This document shows, piece by piece, positions 44,758-54,008 of a DNA stretch of 64,000 bases. The stretch is from NCBI GenBank assembly GCA_021847425.1, contig JAJZRF010000002.1:16727-80726 (forward strand), written 5' to 3'. The notes under the pieces were generated by a model. That model made no database searches and was not told where the DNA came from. It saw nothing but the letters and a program-made list of their open reading frames with translations. How positions within the stretch are numbered: the first letter of the stretch is position 1; each line of letters opens with the position of its first letter. The position numbers and the translations under genes are program-made. This DNA comes from Deltaproteobacteria bacterium (GTDB taxonomy: Bacteria; Desulfobacterota; Desulfobulbia; Desulfobulbales; Desulfurivibrionaceae).

Positions 44758-47211
44758 TTACTTCGCGCCCCTTTTTTTCTGCATGATCTTTTCAAGCTCT
44801 CCGCCATCGACAATCTCCTGCCGGATCAGGATGTTGGCCAGGATGTCGATCTGCTGCCAGTTGGCCTCCACCAGTTCCTTGGCCATTCGCGTGGCCTTGT
44901 CGATCCAGAGGCGGACCTGGCGTTCCACCACCTCCTGGAAAAGCTGCTTGTTCACGTTGCGGCTCAAGGTGTCGGCATGGACAAAACCCAGCTCCTCGTC
45001 CATGCCGAGGTTGGCAATAGCGGTGTAAGCCTGGCGGGTCGCATCCTCAAGGTCGCTGGCAGCCCCGGTGTCCATGCCCTTTGAGCCGAATTTTTTTATG
45101 CTTGTCGTTCTTCCTGCCATGAGCACGCAGATGTTGTTGAATATCTCCTCTTTCGAGAGATTGCTGGGGAAATCCTCGAAGCTGTAGGAGATGAAACCCA
45201 GGGTCCGCAACCGCGGGGCAATGGTGACCTGCTCGATTTTGGTATTCGGGAGCAGCAGGTAGGAGAGCACCGCATGCCCGGCCTCGTGGAAAGCGGTCAT
45301 GCGCAGGTCTTCCTCCAGGTTGCGGATATGTTTTTTTTCAAGCTTCGAGCCGTACTTGATGATGTTGATCTGTTCGATAAGGATCTCTTCGCTGATGCAG
45401 TCAAGGCCGTGGCGGATGGCGTGGAGGGAGGCCTCCTTGCCGATGCGCTGCAGCTCGTAGCCGTTCATGCCGGAGATGTAGCGCACCACCTTGTCCACGT
45501 CGATCTTGCCGTTGTTGGGCTTTTTCAGGATCTGCTCGACGAAGAAGCGCCGCGCCTCCCGGTCAAGCTCCGGCGCCTCGACAAAGGTGTCGATGCGTTC
45601 AGGCTCGATGAGCAGGGGAGGCACCTCCTCCCGGCTCACCGCCGTAACCACGGTGAACACCGACTCCTCCGGCTCGGCGGAAAGCGCGTCGAGCTCCAGG
45701 GCGAGCTGGTCGGCGGGCACGCCGGTCAGCATCCCCTCCATCAGCCCCTTGACGTCGATGCCGTCCAGAAAAACGATGCTGGGCGCGTATTCCCGCGCCT
45801 TGAGATAGACCTGCCGGATGTATTCGTTGTCAAACAGCTCGGTGCGGGAGACATAGATGTAGGGCCGGCCTGCCTCCCTGGCAAAGGCCTTGCCCAGCAG
45901 GGTTTTGCCGACGCCGGGAGGGCCGTGGAGCAGCATGCCCTTGGGCAGACTGATGGAAAACTTCTTCACCAGCTCGGGATGTTTCAGGATATTGATGATC
46001 TGCTTCAGGGTGGTTTTGGTCTGACGGTTGCCGGCGATGTTTTCAAAGCCGATCTCGGAAAATTCGACGGCCGGCCGTTCGTTGCGCAACAGCCCCTTGC
46101 TCACGGGCAGGGCGCGGGTTTCCGCCCCGGCCAGGCTGAAGATGAGGCTTTCTCCCCGCTGGTACTCATTCCAGGTCAGCTCCACGGTCTGGTTTTTTTT
46201 GTAGATCAGGGGCAGGATCTGGTCGCCGGCCTCCGAGAGCCGCTGGCGCGAGGCCTCACCCTTTTTGGTGACCTTGAAGATGATCCGGGCCGGAGGGGTG
46301 GGCAATTGCCGCAGGCTGCGGGTGATCTTGAAGAGCACCTCGTCGGGCAGCTTCTGCTTCACCTTTTTTGCGGTAATCGCCGGACCCAGGGAGAGCACCA
46401 GCAGCGGCACCAGCCCCTTGAGATCGGGAAACTCAAGGGCGATTCCCTTTTGGCGGAAATGTCCGGCCAGCTGTAACAGGGAATCCGTGCCGATGCGGAC
46501 CATGGCGTTTATGCCCAGCCGGTTGAAGAGAACGATATAGTTCTGGGCCAGGGTGGCCAGGAGCTTGGGGGCGATAGCCTCCTGGAGGATCTCGCCTGTC
46601 AGCTTCTTTTCCTTGGCGATTGCATCCATGATCAGGTTCTGGGCCCGGGTCTTGCTGCGCCGGAAGGTGGCCAAAAATTCCTTGCCCTGGTAAAGGGCGC
46701 TGCCCAAGGTGGAGGTGAAGATGAAGATCACCTCCCGGCAGTTGATGCCGCTGTCCGGATCCTCTTTGCTGATCAGGTCGAGCAGCGCCATCTGCAGCTG
46801 GTTGCTCGCCATTTCAATGGATTCAAAAAGGATGATGGCGCAGGGGGTGGCGCGGAGAAAGCGGATCAACTCGCCTTCCTGGATTTCCTGGCCGACGACC
46901 TGGGGGGCAAGGAGCTGGGCGGCGTTTTCCGGATCGCTGTAGCGTTCCAGGTCGAAGTGCTTGAAGCCGTCATACTCCTTGAGCATGTTGCAGAGAACCC
47001 GGGCCAGATAGATCTTACCCACGCCCGGCGGGCCCAGGAAGGTGAAGATCGCCTTGGGCGGCGCCTCCTTGGGCGGACGGAAAGCCATGTGGATGAAGGC
47101 GTCCACCACTTCGTCGATGGCGTCGTTCTGGTCGAGAACGATCTTTTTCAGTTCCCGGCGGATGGCCTCAAACTGCTTGAGCTGATTTTTTTTGGGTCCG
47201 GAACGTGGCAA
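44758..47211 (-). CDS. Soluble ClpB-like AAA / FtsH-like AAA-M41 metalloprotease fusion with altered ATPase motifs
   Basis: An 817-residue fusion. Residues of about 15-250 resemble a ClpA/ClpB second AAA module (LDQNDAIDEVVDAFI, then Walker A GPPGVGKIY at 60-68), but the Walker A Thr is Ile66-Tyr, and Walker B reads AIILFES (125-131) in place of LFDE. Residues of about 385-560 are an FtsH-type AAA domain with intact Walker A GPPGVGKT (430-437). Its Walker B is VFLDGID (480-486), with Gly replacing the catalytic Glu, and the usual arginine-finger RPGRFD is EPERID. The M41 protease domain is intact: HEAGH at 642-646 and the third zinc ligand Asp720. The two transmembrane helices of FtsH are absent. 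It starts at an ATG and stands alone on the minus strand. Confidence 0.88.
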   Translation of the reverse strand: MPRSGPKKNQLKQFEAIRRELKKIVLDQNDAIDEVVDAFIHMAFRPPKEAPPKAIFTFLGPPGVGKIYLARVLCNMLKEYDGFKHFDLERYSDPENAAQLLAPQVVGQEIQEGELIRFLRATPCAIILFESIEMASNQLQMALLDLISKEDPDSGINCREVIFIFTSTLGSALYQGKEFLATFRRSKTRAQNLIMDAIAKEKKLTGEILQEAIAPKLLATLAQNYIVLFNRLGINAMVRIGTDSLLQLAGHFRQKGIALEFPDLKGLVPLLVLSLGPAITAKKVKQKLPDEVLFKITRSLRQLPTPPARIIFKVTKKGEASRQRLSEAGDQILPLIYKKNQTVELTWNEYQRGESLIFSLAGAETRALPVSKGLLRNERPAVEFSEIGFENIAGNRQTKTTLKQIINILKHPELVKKFSISLPKGMLLHGPPGVGKTLLGKAFAREAGRPYIYVSRTELFDNEYIRQVYLKAREYAPSIVFLDGIDVKGLMEGMLTGVPADQLALELDALSAEPEESVFTVVTAVSREEVPPLLIEPERIDTFVEAPELDREARRFFVEQILKKPNNGKIDVDKVVRYISGMNGYELQRIGKEASLHAIRHGLDCISEEILIEQINIIKYGSKLEKKHIRNLEEDLRMTAFHEAGHAVLSYLLLPNTKIEQVTIAPRLRTLGFISYSFEDFPSNLSKEEIFNNICVLMAGRTTSIKKFGSKGMDTGAASDLEDATRQAYTAIANLGMDEELGFVHADTLSRNVNKQLFQEVVERQVRLWIDKATRMAKELVEANWQQIDILANILIRQEIVDGGELEKIMQKKRGAK

Positions 47212-47404
47212 GGGTTTTCTCCCATGAGGGTTTGCAGGCAGTTTCCTCCTTCCGGGCGGCTCAGGAGGTAGGCTCGGCTGGAAGAAAAAAGGATGCTTTA
47301 CTTACTCTAGGGAAAAAGAGGGGAGGGCGTCAACAGGTTCCGCAGGGTTTCGCTGTCTGGGAGAAAAGGGAGGGGAGGGCCGCTGGCCGGGGAGGCGCAT
47401 TAGC

Positions 47405-48550
47405 CTATGGCTTAGTGTTTTCATGCACCAGGTCGATGATGGTCACCTCCGGCGGGGCCAGAAAGCGGATGGGCGGGCCCCAGGTGCCGGTGCCGGGGCT
47501 CAGATAGAGGAAGCCGCTGTGCAGTCTGGTGAGTCGGCCAGCATGCTGGGGATAAAAAAACCAGGTGATCAGGTTGAAGGGGAATATCTGGCCGTTGTGG
47601 GTGTGGCCGGAAAGTTGGAGATCGAAAAGCCCCGGACTGTCCGGGTCGATATCGGGCCGGTGCTTGAGCAGGACCGTGAAATTTTCCCTGGGTTGGGCAA
47701 AAAGAAGATCGCGCTCCGACACCGCATGGCCTTTGTAAGATGATCTGACCGCCGGGTCATCCATCCCGACAAAATTGACGCCGTCGACCGCTACCCCCTG
47801 ATCGCGCAGCATGGTGAACCCTGATTTTTTTGTAAAATCCAGAGCATCCTGCAGGCCAGCGTAGAATTCATGGTTGCCGGTAATGGCGAGCTTGCCCAGG
47901 GGCGGCTTGACCGTCGCCAGCATCCGGGCTTCTTGGGTGAGGTGGTTGAGCTGGCCGTCCACCAGATCGCCGGTGGAGACCAGGATATCGGGCTTTGCCT
48001 CCTGTATGCGGGCAATAATCCTCTTGAGCCTTTCCTCCCGGATAATGAGTCCCAGATGCACATCCGAGATCTGGGCAATGCGTATCCTGCCGGTGCTTGC
48101 CGTAATTTTGGGACTGGCGATCTCGATGCGTTCCAGGCGGATATCCGCAGCTTCGAACAAGCCGAAGCCGTAAACACCAACCACCACCACCGCTTGTGCC
48201 GTAAACAGGTGGAGCGGCGACACCTTTGGTCTGGTAAATTTTTGTTTTCGGAGTTTCTCCGTCGCCAGGATGACAAAACGGACCAGATCAACCGTGCCTG
48301 AAAGGGGCAGGAAAAGGAAAAGCAGCCCCATCCAGCTGAAGCTTGCATAGGCCCAGAATCTGGCTCCTGTCGCAATCCCGGCCCCTTCGGCCAGCCGGAC
48401 CATGATCGGCGCCGCGATCATCACTGCCATGAACAGGGTTATGCCTGTTTTGGCCTTTCTGCCGGGGAGAAAGGCCGCCCTGATCTTGCGGAAGGCATAA
48501 TAGTGGGCCAGGGGATAGAGCGTCAGATAAACGAGCAGGAAACGGAGCAT
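47405..48550 (-). CDS. Membrane-anchored metallophosphoesterase (YaeI/YkuE-like)
   Basis: A 381-residue calcineurin-like phosphoesterase. Four hydrophobic segments cover the first 135 residues or so, placing the enzyme at the inner membrane. The catalytic domain has ISDVHLG near 160, STGDLVDG near 192, TGNHEFYAG near 220, and the late LSGHTHNGQIFP near 315, giving all the dimetal ligands. Related proteins include YkuE and the lipid pyrophosphatase-like phosphoesterases. The substrate is unknown. The gene is followed downstream by the AAA-M41 fusion on the same strand, with a 193-base gap. Confidence 0.88.
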   Translation of the reverse strand: MLRFLLVYLTLYPLAHYYAFRKIRAAFLPGRKAKTGITLFMAVMIAAPIMVRLAEGAGIATGARFWAYASFSWMGLLFLFLPLSGTVDLVRFVILATEKLRKQKFTRPKVSPLHLFTAQAVVVVGVYGFGLFEAADIRLERIEIASPKITASTGRIRIAQISDVHLGLIIREERLKRIIARIQEAKPDILVSTGDLVDGQLNHLTQEARMLATVKPPLGKLAITGNHEFYAGLQDALDFTKKSGFTMLRDQGVAVDGVNFVGMDDPAVRSSYKGHAVSERDLLFAQPRENFTVLLKHRPDIDPDSPGLFDLQLSGHTHNGQIFPFNLITWFFYPQHAGRLTRLHSGFLYLSPGTGTWGPPIRFLAPPEVTIIDLVHENTKP

Positions 48551-48641
48551 GCTTTCTCACCCGGTTTGGTTTTTGCAACGCGCGGCCGGGGAGAGCCGGT
48601 TACAAACCTTACCCCTCATGCAATCTTCCCCGGCCGCCGCG

Positions 48642-49406
48642 TCACTTCTTGCCGGTCACCTCGGCACCCTCGACAATCACGTCGTAGCGGTACCCGGCCC
48701 CGAAGTCACGGTCCCGGGAAAGATTTCCCTTGATGGTGACCACATCCCCAACCTCATGCATTGAGTCGGTGGTGACCACCAGGTCGTTGGTCTCGGCTGC
48801 CGGACTGCCGGTGCCGTCTTGCAGGTGCAGCCAGTTTTTGCCCATGATGCCGCGGTTTACCTTGACCACCTTGGCGTGGACCGCCACCGGCTTATTTGCC
48901 AGGGGATCTTTCTTCTCGAAAATCTCGCCGACGGTATAGGCATTGGGCCCTTGGGCCTTGCTCACCTTGATCGCCTGAGCCGGGGCTGAGGCAGCGACTG
49001 GGGCTGGCTTCGGAGCAACGGCGCCGGCGGCGGATGCAAGTCCCCCTGAAAAAACGATGCTGTCGAATGACCGGTTCAGCGAGCTGCTTTTGAAGTTGTT
49101 CATCACCATGCCCGGCTGGCAGGCGATTTCACTGCCCACCTTGATTGTGCTCTGGGGCAGGGCCACCCAGGTCTTGACGCCTCCTTTTTCCACCAGGGCG
49201 TACGTATAGCCGCCGCTGTTCATGGTTTCGACCACCTTGCCGGAAACCCCTTGCGGCGATGGGCTGCCCGCCATGCCCCCCCCGCCCATTCCAGCACCGC
49301 CCCCGTTCTGCGGAAAGGCGATGGCCTGAAGAGGATTCCACAGGAGCAGGGAGGCGGCGAGCGCCAGACCGGTACGGAAATATTTCATTTTTTTGCTTGC
49401 ATTCAT
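48642..49406 (-). CDS. Periplasmic NrfJ-like/OB-fold protein
   Basis: A 254-residue exported protein. It has a signal peptide (1-31, ending near AIAF), a Gly-rich linker, then a small domain with GKVVETMNSGGYTYALVE near residues 57-74 that matches the family of NrfJ-related proteins. A Pro/Ala linker (about 130-145) follows, then an OB-fold-like C-terminal domain (NRGIMGKNWLHLQDGTGS near 185-202). Such proteins accompany electron-transfer or nitrite reductase genes in deltaproteobacteria, but none is adjacent here. Start codons MNASKK (49406) or the inner MKYFRT are both possible. The function is not known. Confidence 0.75.
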   Translation of the reverse strand: MNASKKMKYFRTGLALAASLLLWNPLQAIAFPQNGGGAGMGGGGMAGSPSPQGVSGKVVETMNSGGYTYALVEKGGVKTWVALPQSTIKVGSEIACQPGMVMNNFKSSSLNRSFDSIVFSGGLASAAGAVAPKPAPVAASAPAQAIKVSKAQGPNAYTVGEIFEKKDPLANKPVAVHAKVVKVNRGIMGKNWLHLQDGTGSPAAETNDLVVTTDSMHEVGDVVTIKGNLSRDRDFGAGYRYDVIVEGAEVTGKK

Positions 49407-49766
49407 CGGGAAGATACCTCTTTAGATATTTTCATGGGGTTGCCTTGCCGGCGGCAACCAGAGCCAATCCGGCAGGTAAAATTTTTACTGTACGGTATTT
49501 TACAGATTTTGCTCATAATAACGTCAGATCCGGGCAATTACCATGATCTTATGGGAGGCATGGCAGTGGACGAGAAGAGAGGCGCTTGAGTCCGTAAACT
49601 GCTTGTAAGCGAACACCAGACGCAGATGGATAGAGAATGCCGTATGCGAGACATGTCTGTATGTCATGCCTTCAAATCTGGCCAATCTCCGCGAAAGCTG
49701 CCACCTGAAAGGTGGGGGTTAATCCTCTCAATTTTTATGATCAGCCGCCGCAGGCGGTGTGAGGCG
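49407..49766. other. Intergenic region, 360 bp
   Basis: This lies between the NrfJ-like protein start and the end of uppP, both minus strand. Possible hairpins include CCGGCGG-like arms near 49449-49458 and CCACC-TGAA-AGGTGG at 49702-49716. The upstream part has AT-rich TATTTTACAG stretches where the NrfJ-like promoter may lie. No coding region is supported. Confidence 0.45.
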
Positions 49767-50612
49767 CTAACCAATCCAAAAAACCACGAAAGACGCCAAC
49801 AAGCAGTAGCCGCCGAAAAAGGACCAGCGGCCATTTTCAAGCCAGTTGGAAAGCCAGCGAAGCGCGAGCAATCCAGCGCCAAAACTGAAGGCCATGCCCA
49901 AAAATCCCGGGCCGATCAAATGCAAGAGATCCGGCGCGCTGGATGCGGCAAGTGCGGCTTGGTGCTTGTAAAGTCTGTAGCTTTCCTTCACAATGACAGC
50001 CGGGGTTAAAACAACGGCGAGCGCAAAACTGAATTCTTCGGCACGGCGACGGGCCACTCCCAAGGCAAGGCCTGTGGAAATAGTCGCTCCGGAACGGGAA
50101 AAGCCTCGAAAAGGCAGGCACAATCCCTGGACCGCGCCAATCCATGCTACGGTTGCAAGCGACAGATCGCCGAACAGATTTGACTTCATGCGTGAGGCAG
50201 CAATGATGAGTATGCCTGCGGCGGCCAGTGAGACAGCCATTAGTTTTGCATTGCCGAACAGATGCTCGATTTCGAAATTTTGCATGTTCCCGCCGACAAT
50301 GTGCTTTATGATCTCTTGAAGTCCCAGGCCGACAACCCCGGTTATGGCGGTTGCAATGAGAAGATAAATGGCGTTTTTTATACGTGATTCCGGTGAGTTG
50401 AAGTAGGTGTCGACCCAGTTTTTCCAGAAATACACGAGAACGGCAAACATGGTGCCTGTGTGCAGCATGACCAGCAATAGTGTCATTGCCGGGGCCGTTG
50501 GGTCGAGGCCCATGAGCTTTTCCGCCACGATCACATGCGCCGAACTGGAAACGGGCAGCAGTTCTGCCGCTCCTTGGACAATTGATAATATAACTATCTG
50601 TAATAACGTCAT
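49767..50612 (-). CDS. uppP: Undecaprenyl-diphosphatase
   Basis: UppP (BacA) dephosphorylates undecaprenyl diphosphate to recycle the lipid carrier for peptidoglycan and other envelope polymers. It is a 281-residue membrane protein with about seven or eight helices. The two catalytic motifs are GAAELLPVSSSAH at 14-26 and GFSRSGATIS at 170-179. The ATG has GGAG six bases upstream. It fits with murA and murJ elsewhere in the window. The flanking bidirectional terminator separates it from tRNA-His. Confidence 0.95.
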   Translation of the reverse strand: MTLLQIVILSIVQGAAELLPVSSSAHVIVAEKLMGLDPTAPAMTLLLVMLHTGTMFAVLVYFWKNWVDTYFNSPESRIKNAIYLLIATAITGVVGLGLQEIIKHIVGGNMQNFEIEHLFGNAKLMAVSLAAAGILIIAASRMKSNLFGDLSLATVAWIGAVQGLCLPFRGFSRSGATISTGLALGVARRRAEEFSFALAVVLTPAVIVKESYRLYKHQAALAASSAPDLLHLIGPGFLGMAFSFGAGLLALRWLSNWLENGRWSFFGGYCLLASFVVFWIG

Positions 50613-50682
50613 TTTTACTCCATTATCCTGTCCTGATTTCTATCCGGTTTGCAATGGGGTTACTCGGATTGTGCTGGGCGAT

Positions 50683-50718
50683 AAAAAACCCGCTTTCCTA
50701 TTCAGGAAGCGGGTTTTT
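50683..50718. terminator. Bidirectional intrinsic terminator downstream of tRNA-His
   Basis: AAAAAACCCGCTTTCC and GGAAGCGGGTTTTT pair around a short loop, with A/T runs on both sides. It lies 32 bases beyond the tRNA 3' end on the minus strand. Confidence 0.85.
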
Positions 50719-50749
50719 GGACTTCACCGGACGATGCCGGATTATATCT

Positions 50750-50827
50750 TGGGGTGAGCGATGGGACTTGAACCCACGACCTCCGAGGCCACAACCCGGT
50801 GCTGCCACCAGCTGAGCTACGCTCACC
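50750..50827 (-). tRNA. tRNA-His (GTG anticodon)
   Basis: On the minus strand GTGAGCG pairs with CGCTCAC as the acceptor, and there is an extra 5' G opposite C73, the hallmark G-1 of tRNA-His. The anticodon stem is CCGGG/CTCGG with loop TTGTGGC and anticodon GTG. The T arm has GGTTCAAGTCC. CCA is encoded at 50750-50752. A terminator lies just downstream, and uppP follows. Confidence 0.97.
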
Positions 50828-50915
50828 ATATGGGATATCCTCCCTGAGAACCAACGCACCCCTATATAATCAATCGGTTCTTGTTTCGCAAGGGCAAAGT
50901 CGGGAATGCCGGGGC

Positions 50916-51569
50916 TTATAAATCTTTACTGCAGTGCTTGCACATCTTGGCCTGGGACTTGACAATCTCCATGCAGTAAGGGCATTCCTTCCGGTGGTTG
51001 TTTTCCAGAAGCTGTTTTATGGACAGGTTGGCCTGCATCTCGATATCGCCATGGACGAACTTGTGGTTGCGGATCGGATCGATGCAGCTGAGATCGTTTA
51101 GGTCAATGAGAAGCTCGCAGGCACGTTTGCGCGCCGCAAGGTCCGCACTGTTGTCAAGGACAAGATCAAGGGCCGGGGTGAGATTGTTCTCCGCCACACA
51201 GGTTTCCAGTGCTTCGGTGTGCGTTTTTTCCTTGGTGTGGCGTTGGCTCTGCGTTTGGAGGGCTGCGACATCAATCACCGAGCCGGTAAAGGCGTCGGCG
51301 CCACCCACCATCATGGTCATGCCGGTTTCCTCTCCCGGGAGCAGCATGTAGCGGCAGGAGGCCTTGTGGCCATAGCGTTCCTCGAATTGCTCCCAGCTGT
51401 TGGCGAAAAGGGAACAGTCGTTATTGAGGCAGATGAACAGAATATCCGTTCCCCACCCCAGTCCATCACCAATGTGAAATGGGGGAGCCTCGCAGCAGGA
51501 AAGCCGCTCCTTGCAATAGGGGCAGTAGTGTTCTTCGCTGGCAAGCTTGATGCATCGTTCAATGTCCAT
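50916..51569 (-). CDS. Protein with two terminal zinc ribbons
   Basis: A 217-residue protein of unknown function. The N-terminal zinc site is Cys-Pro-Tyr-Cys at residues 16-19 with further cysteines at about 25-26 and 48-52 (FICLNNDC). The C-terminal ribbon is CPYCMEIVKSQAKMCKHC. The middle (about 130-190) is helical, with repeats that resemble HEAT-like arrays. It probably acts as an adaptor for protein or nucleic acid contact. No neighbour suggests a pathway. It starts at ATG 51569. Confidence 0.72.
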   Translation of the reverse strand: MDIERCIKLASEEHYCPYCKERLSCCEAPPFHIGDGLGWGTDILFICLNNDCSLFANSWEQFEERYGHKASCRYMLLPGEETGMTMMVGGADAFTGSVIDVAALQTQSQRHTKEKTHTEALETCVAENNLTPALDLVLDNSADLAARKRACELLIDLNDLSCIDPIRNHKFVHGDIEMQANLSIKQLLENNHRKECPYCMEIVKSQAKMCKHCSKDL

Positions 51570-52183
51570 GGTGATATCCTCCGTGGGCGCATGGCCTCTG
51601 GTGTCCGTGAGGGAAATTTTGTTACCGGGTTACTGGCGTTCCGACCTGGGCGTTATGGTTTTGTCAGTCCGCGAAGCTGGGACGTGTTTTTATGTGTGAA
51701 GATGAACAGCCACACGCCAAAAAGCAGCAGGAACACAATAAGGAGACTCGGTATTTCATTAAAAACTTCATCAGCGTAGAGTAATGCACAATCCGGGGTA
51801 GGTCAACCGCGCAAGTTATTTTTCGTGACACCCCGGGTCTGATTGGAGTTAAGTCGTGGTAATTCGTCTGTTGAGGATGAAATGCGCTTGAGTTTACCCA
51901 ACTGAACAGAGTACACTTTCAGCCAGAGAGAGGGGAAAGCGCAATAGGTGATTTCTTTGGCTGCTTTTTGCGCAACCCTTGTGTTCTCAAGGGGTTACAG
52001 TAAAACTGGTTGACTTTTGCGGGCCTGGCAATTAAAGATGGGCTCGCAAAATAGAATGAAGAACCAGAGCCACTGGGCACCCTGCCGATATATTTTCCGG
52101 GAGAGATATGAACGGACAGCATGGATTTTTGATCCGCTGCTTTTTTTTATAAGATTGAGAATTTGGGGTTACTGAAGACAATT
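51570..52183. other. Intergenic region, 614 bp
   Basis: The minus strand at 51653-51802 is open for 49 codons and would encode a single membrane helix (LLIVFLLLFGVWLFIF) followed by a short basic tail. It has no usable start codon, so it may be a decayed small membrane protein. The remaining part up to purM is AT-rich with no clear gene; a T-run at 52140-52148 lies near the purM start. Confidence 0.4.
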
Positions 52184-53242
52184 ATGGCTAAAAAAGAGAT
52201 TTCTCGTTATGCGGAAGCAGGGGTTGATATCGATAAAGGCAATGCCTTTGTCGATGCCATCAAGCCTATTGTCGCCTCTACCTTTCGTCCTGGCGTGCTT
52301 ACCGGCATTGGTGGGTTTGGCGGGCTATTCGCCTTGGGTGGCGGTAAGTTCCAGGATCCGGTTTTGGTGTCGTCAACCGATGGGGTCGGCACCAAGCTGA
52401 AAATCGCCGAGATGTGCAACAAGCATGATACCATCGGCATCGACCTGGTGGCCATGTGCGTGAACGATATCATCGTCTGCGGCGCGCATCCTCTTTTTTT
52501 TCTTGATTATTTCGCCACCGGCGGGCTTGATCTCGGGGTTGCCACCGATGTGGTCAAGGGCATCGCCAAGGGCTGCGAGATTGCCAAATGCTCTTTGATC
52601 GGCGGGGAAACGGCGGAGATGCCCGGCCTGTATCAGGCGGGGGACTATGACATCGCCGGGTTCGTGGTCGGGATTTGTGAGCGCGACAAACTGATCGACG
52701 GCTCCGAGATCAGCGTCGGCGATAAGCTGATCGGTCTTGCTTCAAGCGGGGTGCACAGCAACGGCTATTCCCTGGTCCGCAAGATTTGTTTCGAGGAGAT
52801 GGGGCTCAGCGTCAACGATAAAATCGAAGAGTTCGGCTGTACCCTTGGAGAGGAGTTGTTGCGGCCGACCAGAATCTACAGTGAGACGTTGCTGAATCTG
52901 GTGAAGAATTTCAAGGTGAAAGGGCTGGTTCATATAACCGGCGGCGGCATCATTGATAATATTCCGCGGGTTTTGCCCAATGGCTGCAAGGCGGTGATCG
53001 ACAAGAAGGGCTGGCAGATTCTCCCGGTCTTTGATTTTTTGCAGAAAAACGGAAAAATCTCCGCCTATGAGATGTGCCGCACCTTCAACTGCGGAATCGG
53101 CATGGTTGTGGTTGTTGATGCAAAACAGGTGGATGACTGTATGCAGCAATTGATAGCCCTGGGTGAGACCCCTTATCTGATCGGAGAGATTGACGCCATG
53201 AAGAAAAAGGATCTCATGGCCGTTGAGGTTGATTGCGGCTGA
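52184..53242 (+). CDS. purM: Phosphoribosylformylglycinamidine cyclo-ligase
   Basis: PurM (AIR synthetase) closes the imidazole ring in purine synthesis using ATP. The 352-residue protein carries STDGVGTKLKIA near residues 64-75 and GIDLVAMCVNDI at 86-97, then GGETAEMPG near 144, all diagnostic. The ATG at 52184 is used; a seven-residue upstream extension has no homology. A strong terminator follows the stop, and mog converges from the other side. Confidence 0.97.
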   Translation: MAKKEISRYAEAGVDIDKGNAFVDAIKPIVASTFRPGVLTGIGGFGGLFALGGGKFQDPVLVSSTDGVGTKLKIAEMCNKHDTIGIDLVAMCVNDIIVCGAHPLFFLDYFATGGLDLGVATDVVKGIAKGCEIAKCSLIGGETAEMPGLYQAGDYDIAGFVVGICERDKLIDGSEISVGDKLIGLASSGVHSNGYSLVRKICFEEMGLSVNDKIEEFGCTLGEELLRPTRIYSETLLNLVKNFKVKGLVHITGGGIIDNIPRVLPNGCKAVIDKKGWQILPVFDFLQKNGKISAYEMCRTFNCGIGMVVVVDAKQVDDCMQQLIALGETPYLIGEIDAMKKKDLMAVEVDCG

Positions 53243-53269
53243 TTTATCGTCTTGTCTCGCTTTTTGTCC

Positions 53270-53303
53270 AAAGGCCCGCGGGGTTTTCCCGTGGGCCTTT
53301 TTT
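53270..53303. terminator. Bidirectional intrinsic terminator between purM and mog
   Basis: AAAGGCCCGCGGG and CCCGTGGGCCTTT pair around TTTT, followed by a T-run. It serves purM and, on the opposite strand, the convergent mog. Confidence 0.85.
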
Positions 53304-53308
53304 GCAAT

Positions 53309-53803
53309 TCAGCTCCCGCAGTCTTTGGTGCCGCCCTTGATCTTGTAAAGGGCATGCTGCAAAGCGGGGAGCACGGCTTCCAGATTTTCTTCGGCCGCTT
53401 TTTTGCTGCCCGGGAGGTTGATGATCAGGCTTTGTTTTCTGGTGCCGGCGATTCCTCGGGAAAGGATGGCATTGGGGGTTTTTTGCAGGCTGGCCAGGCG
53501 CATGGCCTCGCCGATGCCAGGGATTTCCCGGTCAAGAACCGCTCGGGTCGCCTCGGGGGTCAGGTCGCTGGGGGAAACGCCGGTGCCGCCGGTGCTTAGA
53601 ATCAGGTCAATTTTGTCTTTATCCGCCCAGGTCCGAAGAGTCTCCCGTATTATTGCTATCTCGTCCGGAACTATGGCATAGGCCACCACGGAAAATCCCT
53701 GTTCCGTGAGCATTGCCCGCAGTTGCGGGCCGCTGGTGTCTTCCCGCTCTCCGCGCGAACCCTTGTCGCTGATGGTCAGTATGCCGCCGGTGTAAGATGT
53801 CAT
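53309..53803 (-). CDS. mog: Molybdopterin adenylyltransferase-like (MogA/MoaB) protein
   Basis: A 164-residue MoCF_biosynth-fold protein that adenylates molybdopterin before metal insertion. Motifs are ILTISDKGSRGEREDTSGP near the N-terminus, LSTGGTGVSPSDLTPEAT near 88-105, and INLPGSKKAAEEN near 130-142. The length is typical of Mog and MoaB. No other Mo-cofactor genes are in this window. MogA versus MoaB cannot be separated from sequence alone by eye. Confidence 0.9.
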   Translation of the reverse strand: MTSYTGGILTISDKGSRGEREDTSGPQLRAMLTEQGFSVVAYAIVPDEIAIIRETLRTWADKDKIDLILSTGGTGVSPSDLTPEATRAVLDREIPGIGEAMRLASLQKTPNAILSRGIAGTRKQSLIINLPGSKKAAEENLEAVLPALQHALYKIKGGTKDCGS

Positions 53804-54008
53804 GTGTCGTCTCCTTTAATAAAGATGATGCCCTTCCGCATGGCCGTGAGAAAAATCTAATGAAGTCAGGTAGCTAATCGGAATGTCTGTTGTCTTCTGC
53901 CTGGCAACCTGCTACTTTGGTCGGTGAAAATAACCCCGCTTTTGCAAAATCATTTGTCGGAGTACGGGGTCGATGGGCTTTGTTTAATCACTTTCTCGGT
54001 AATTTTCT

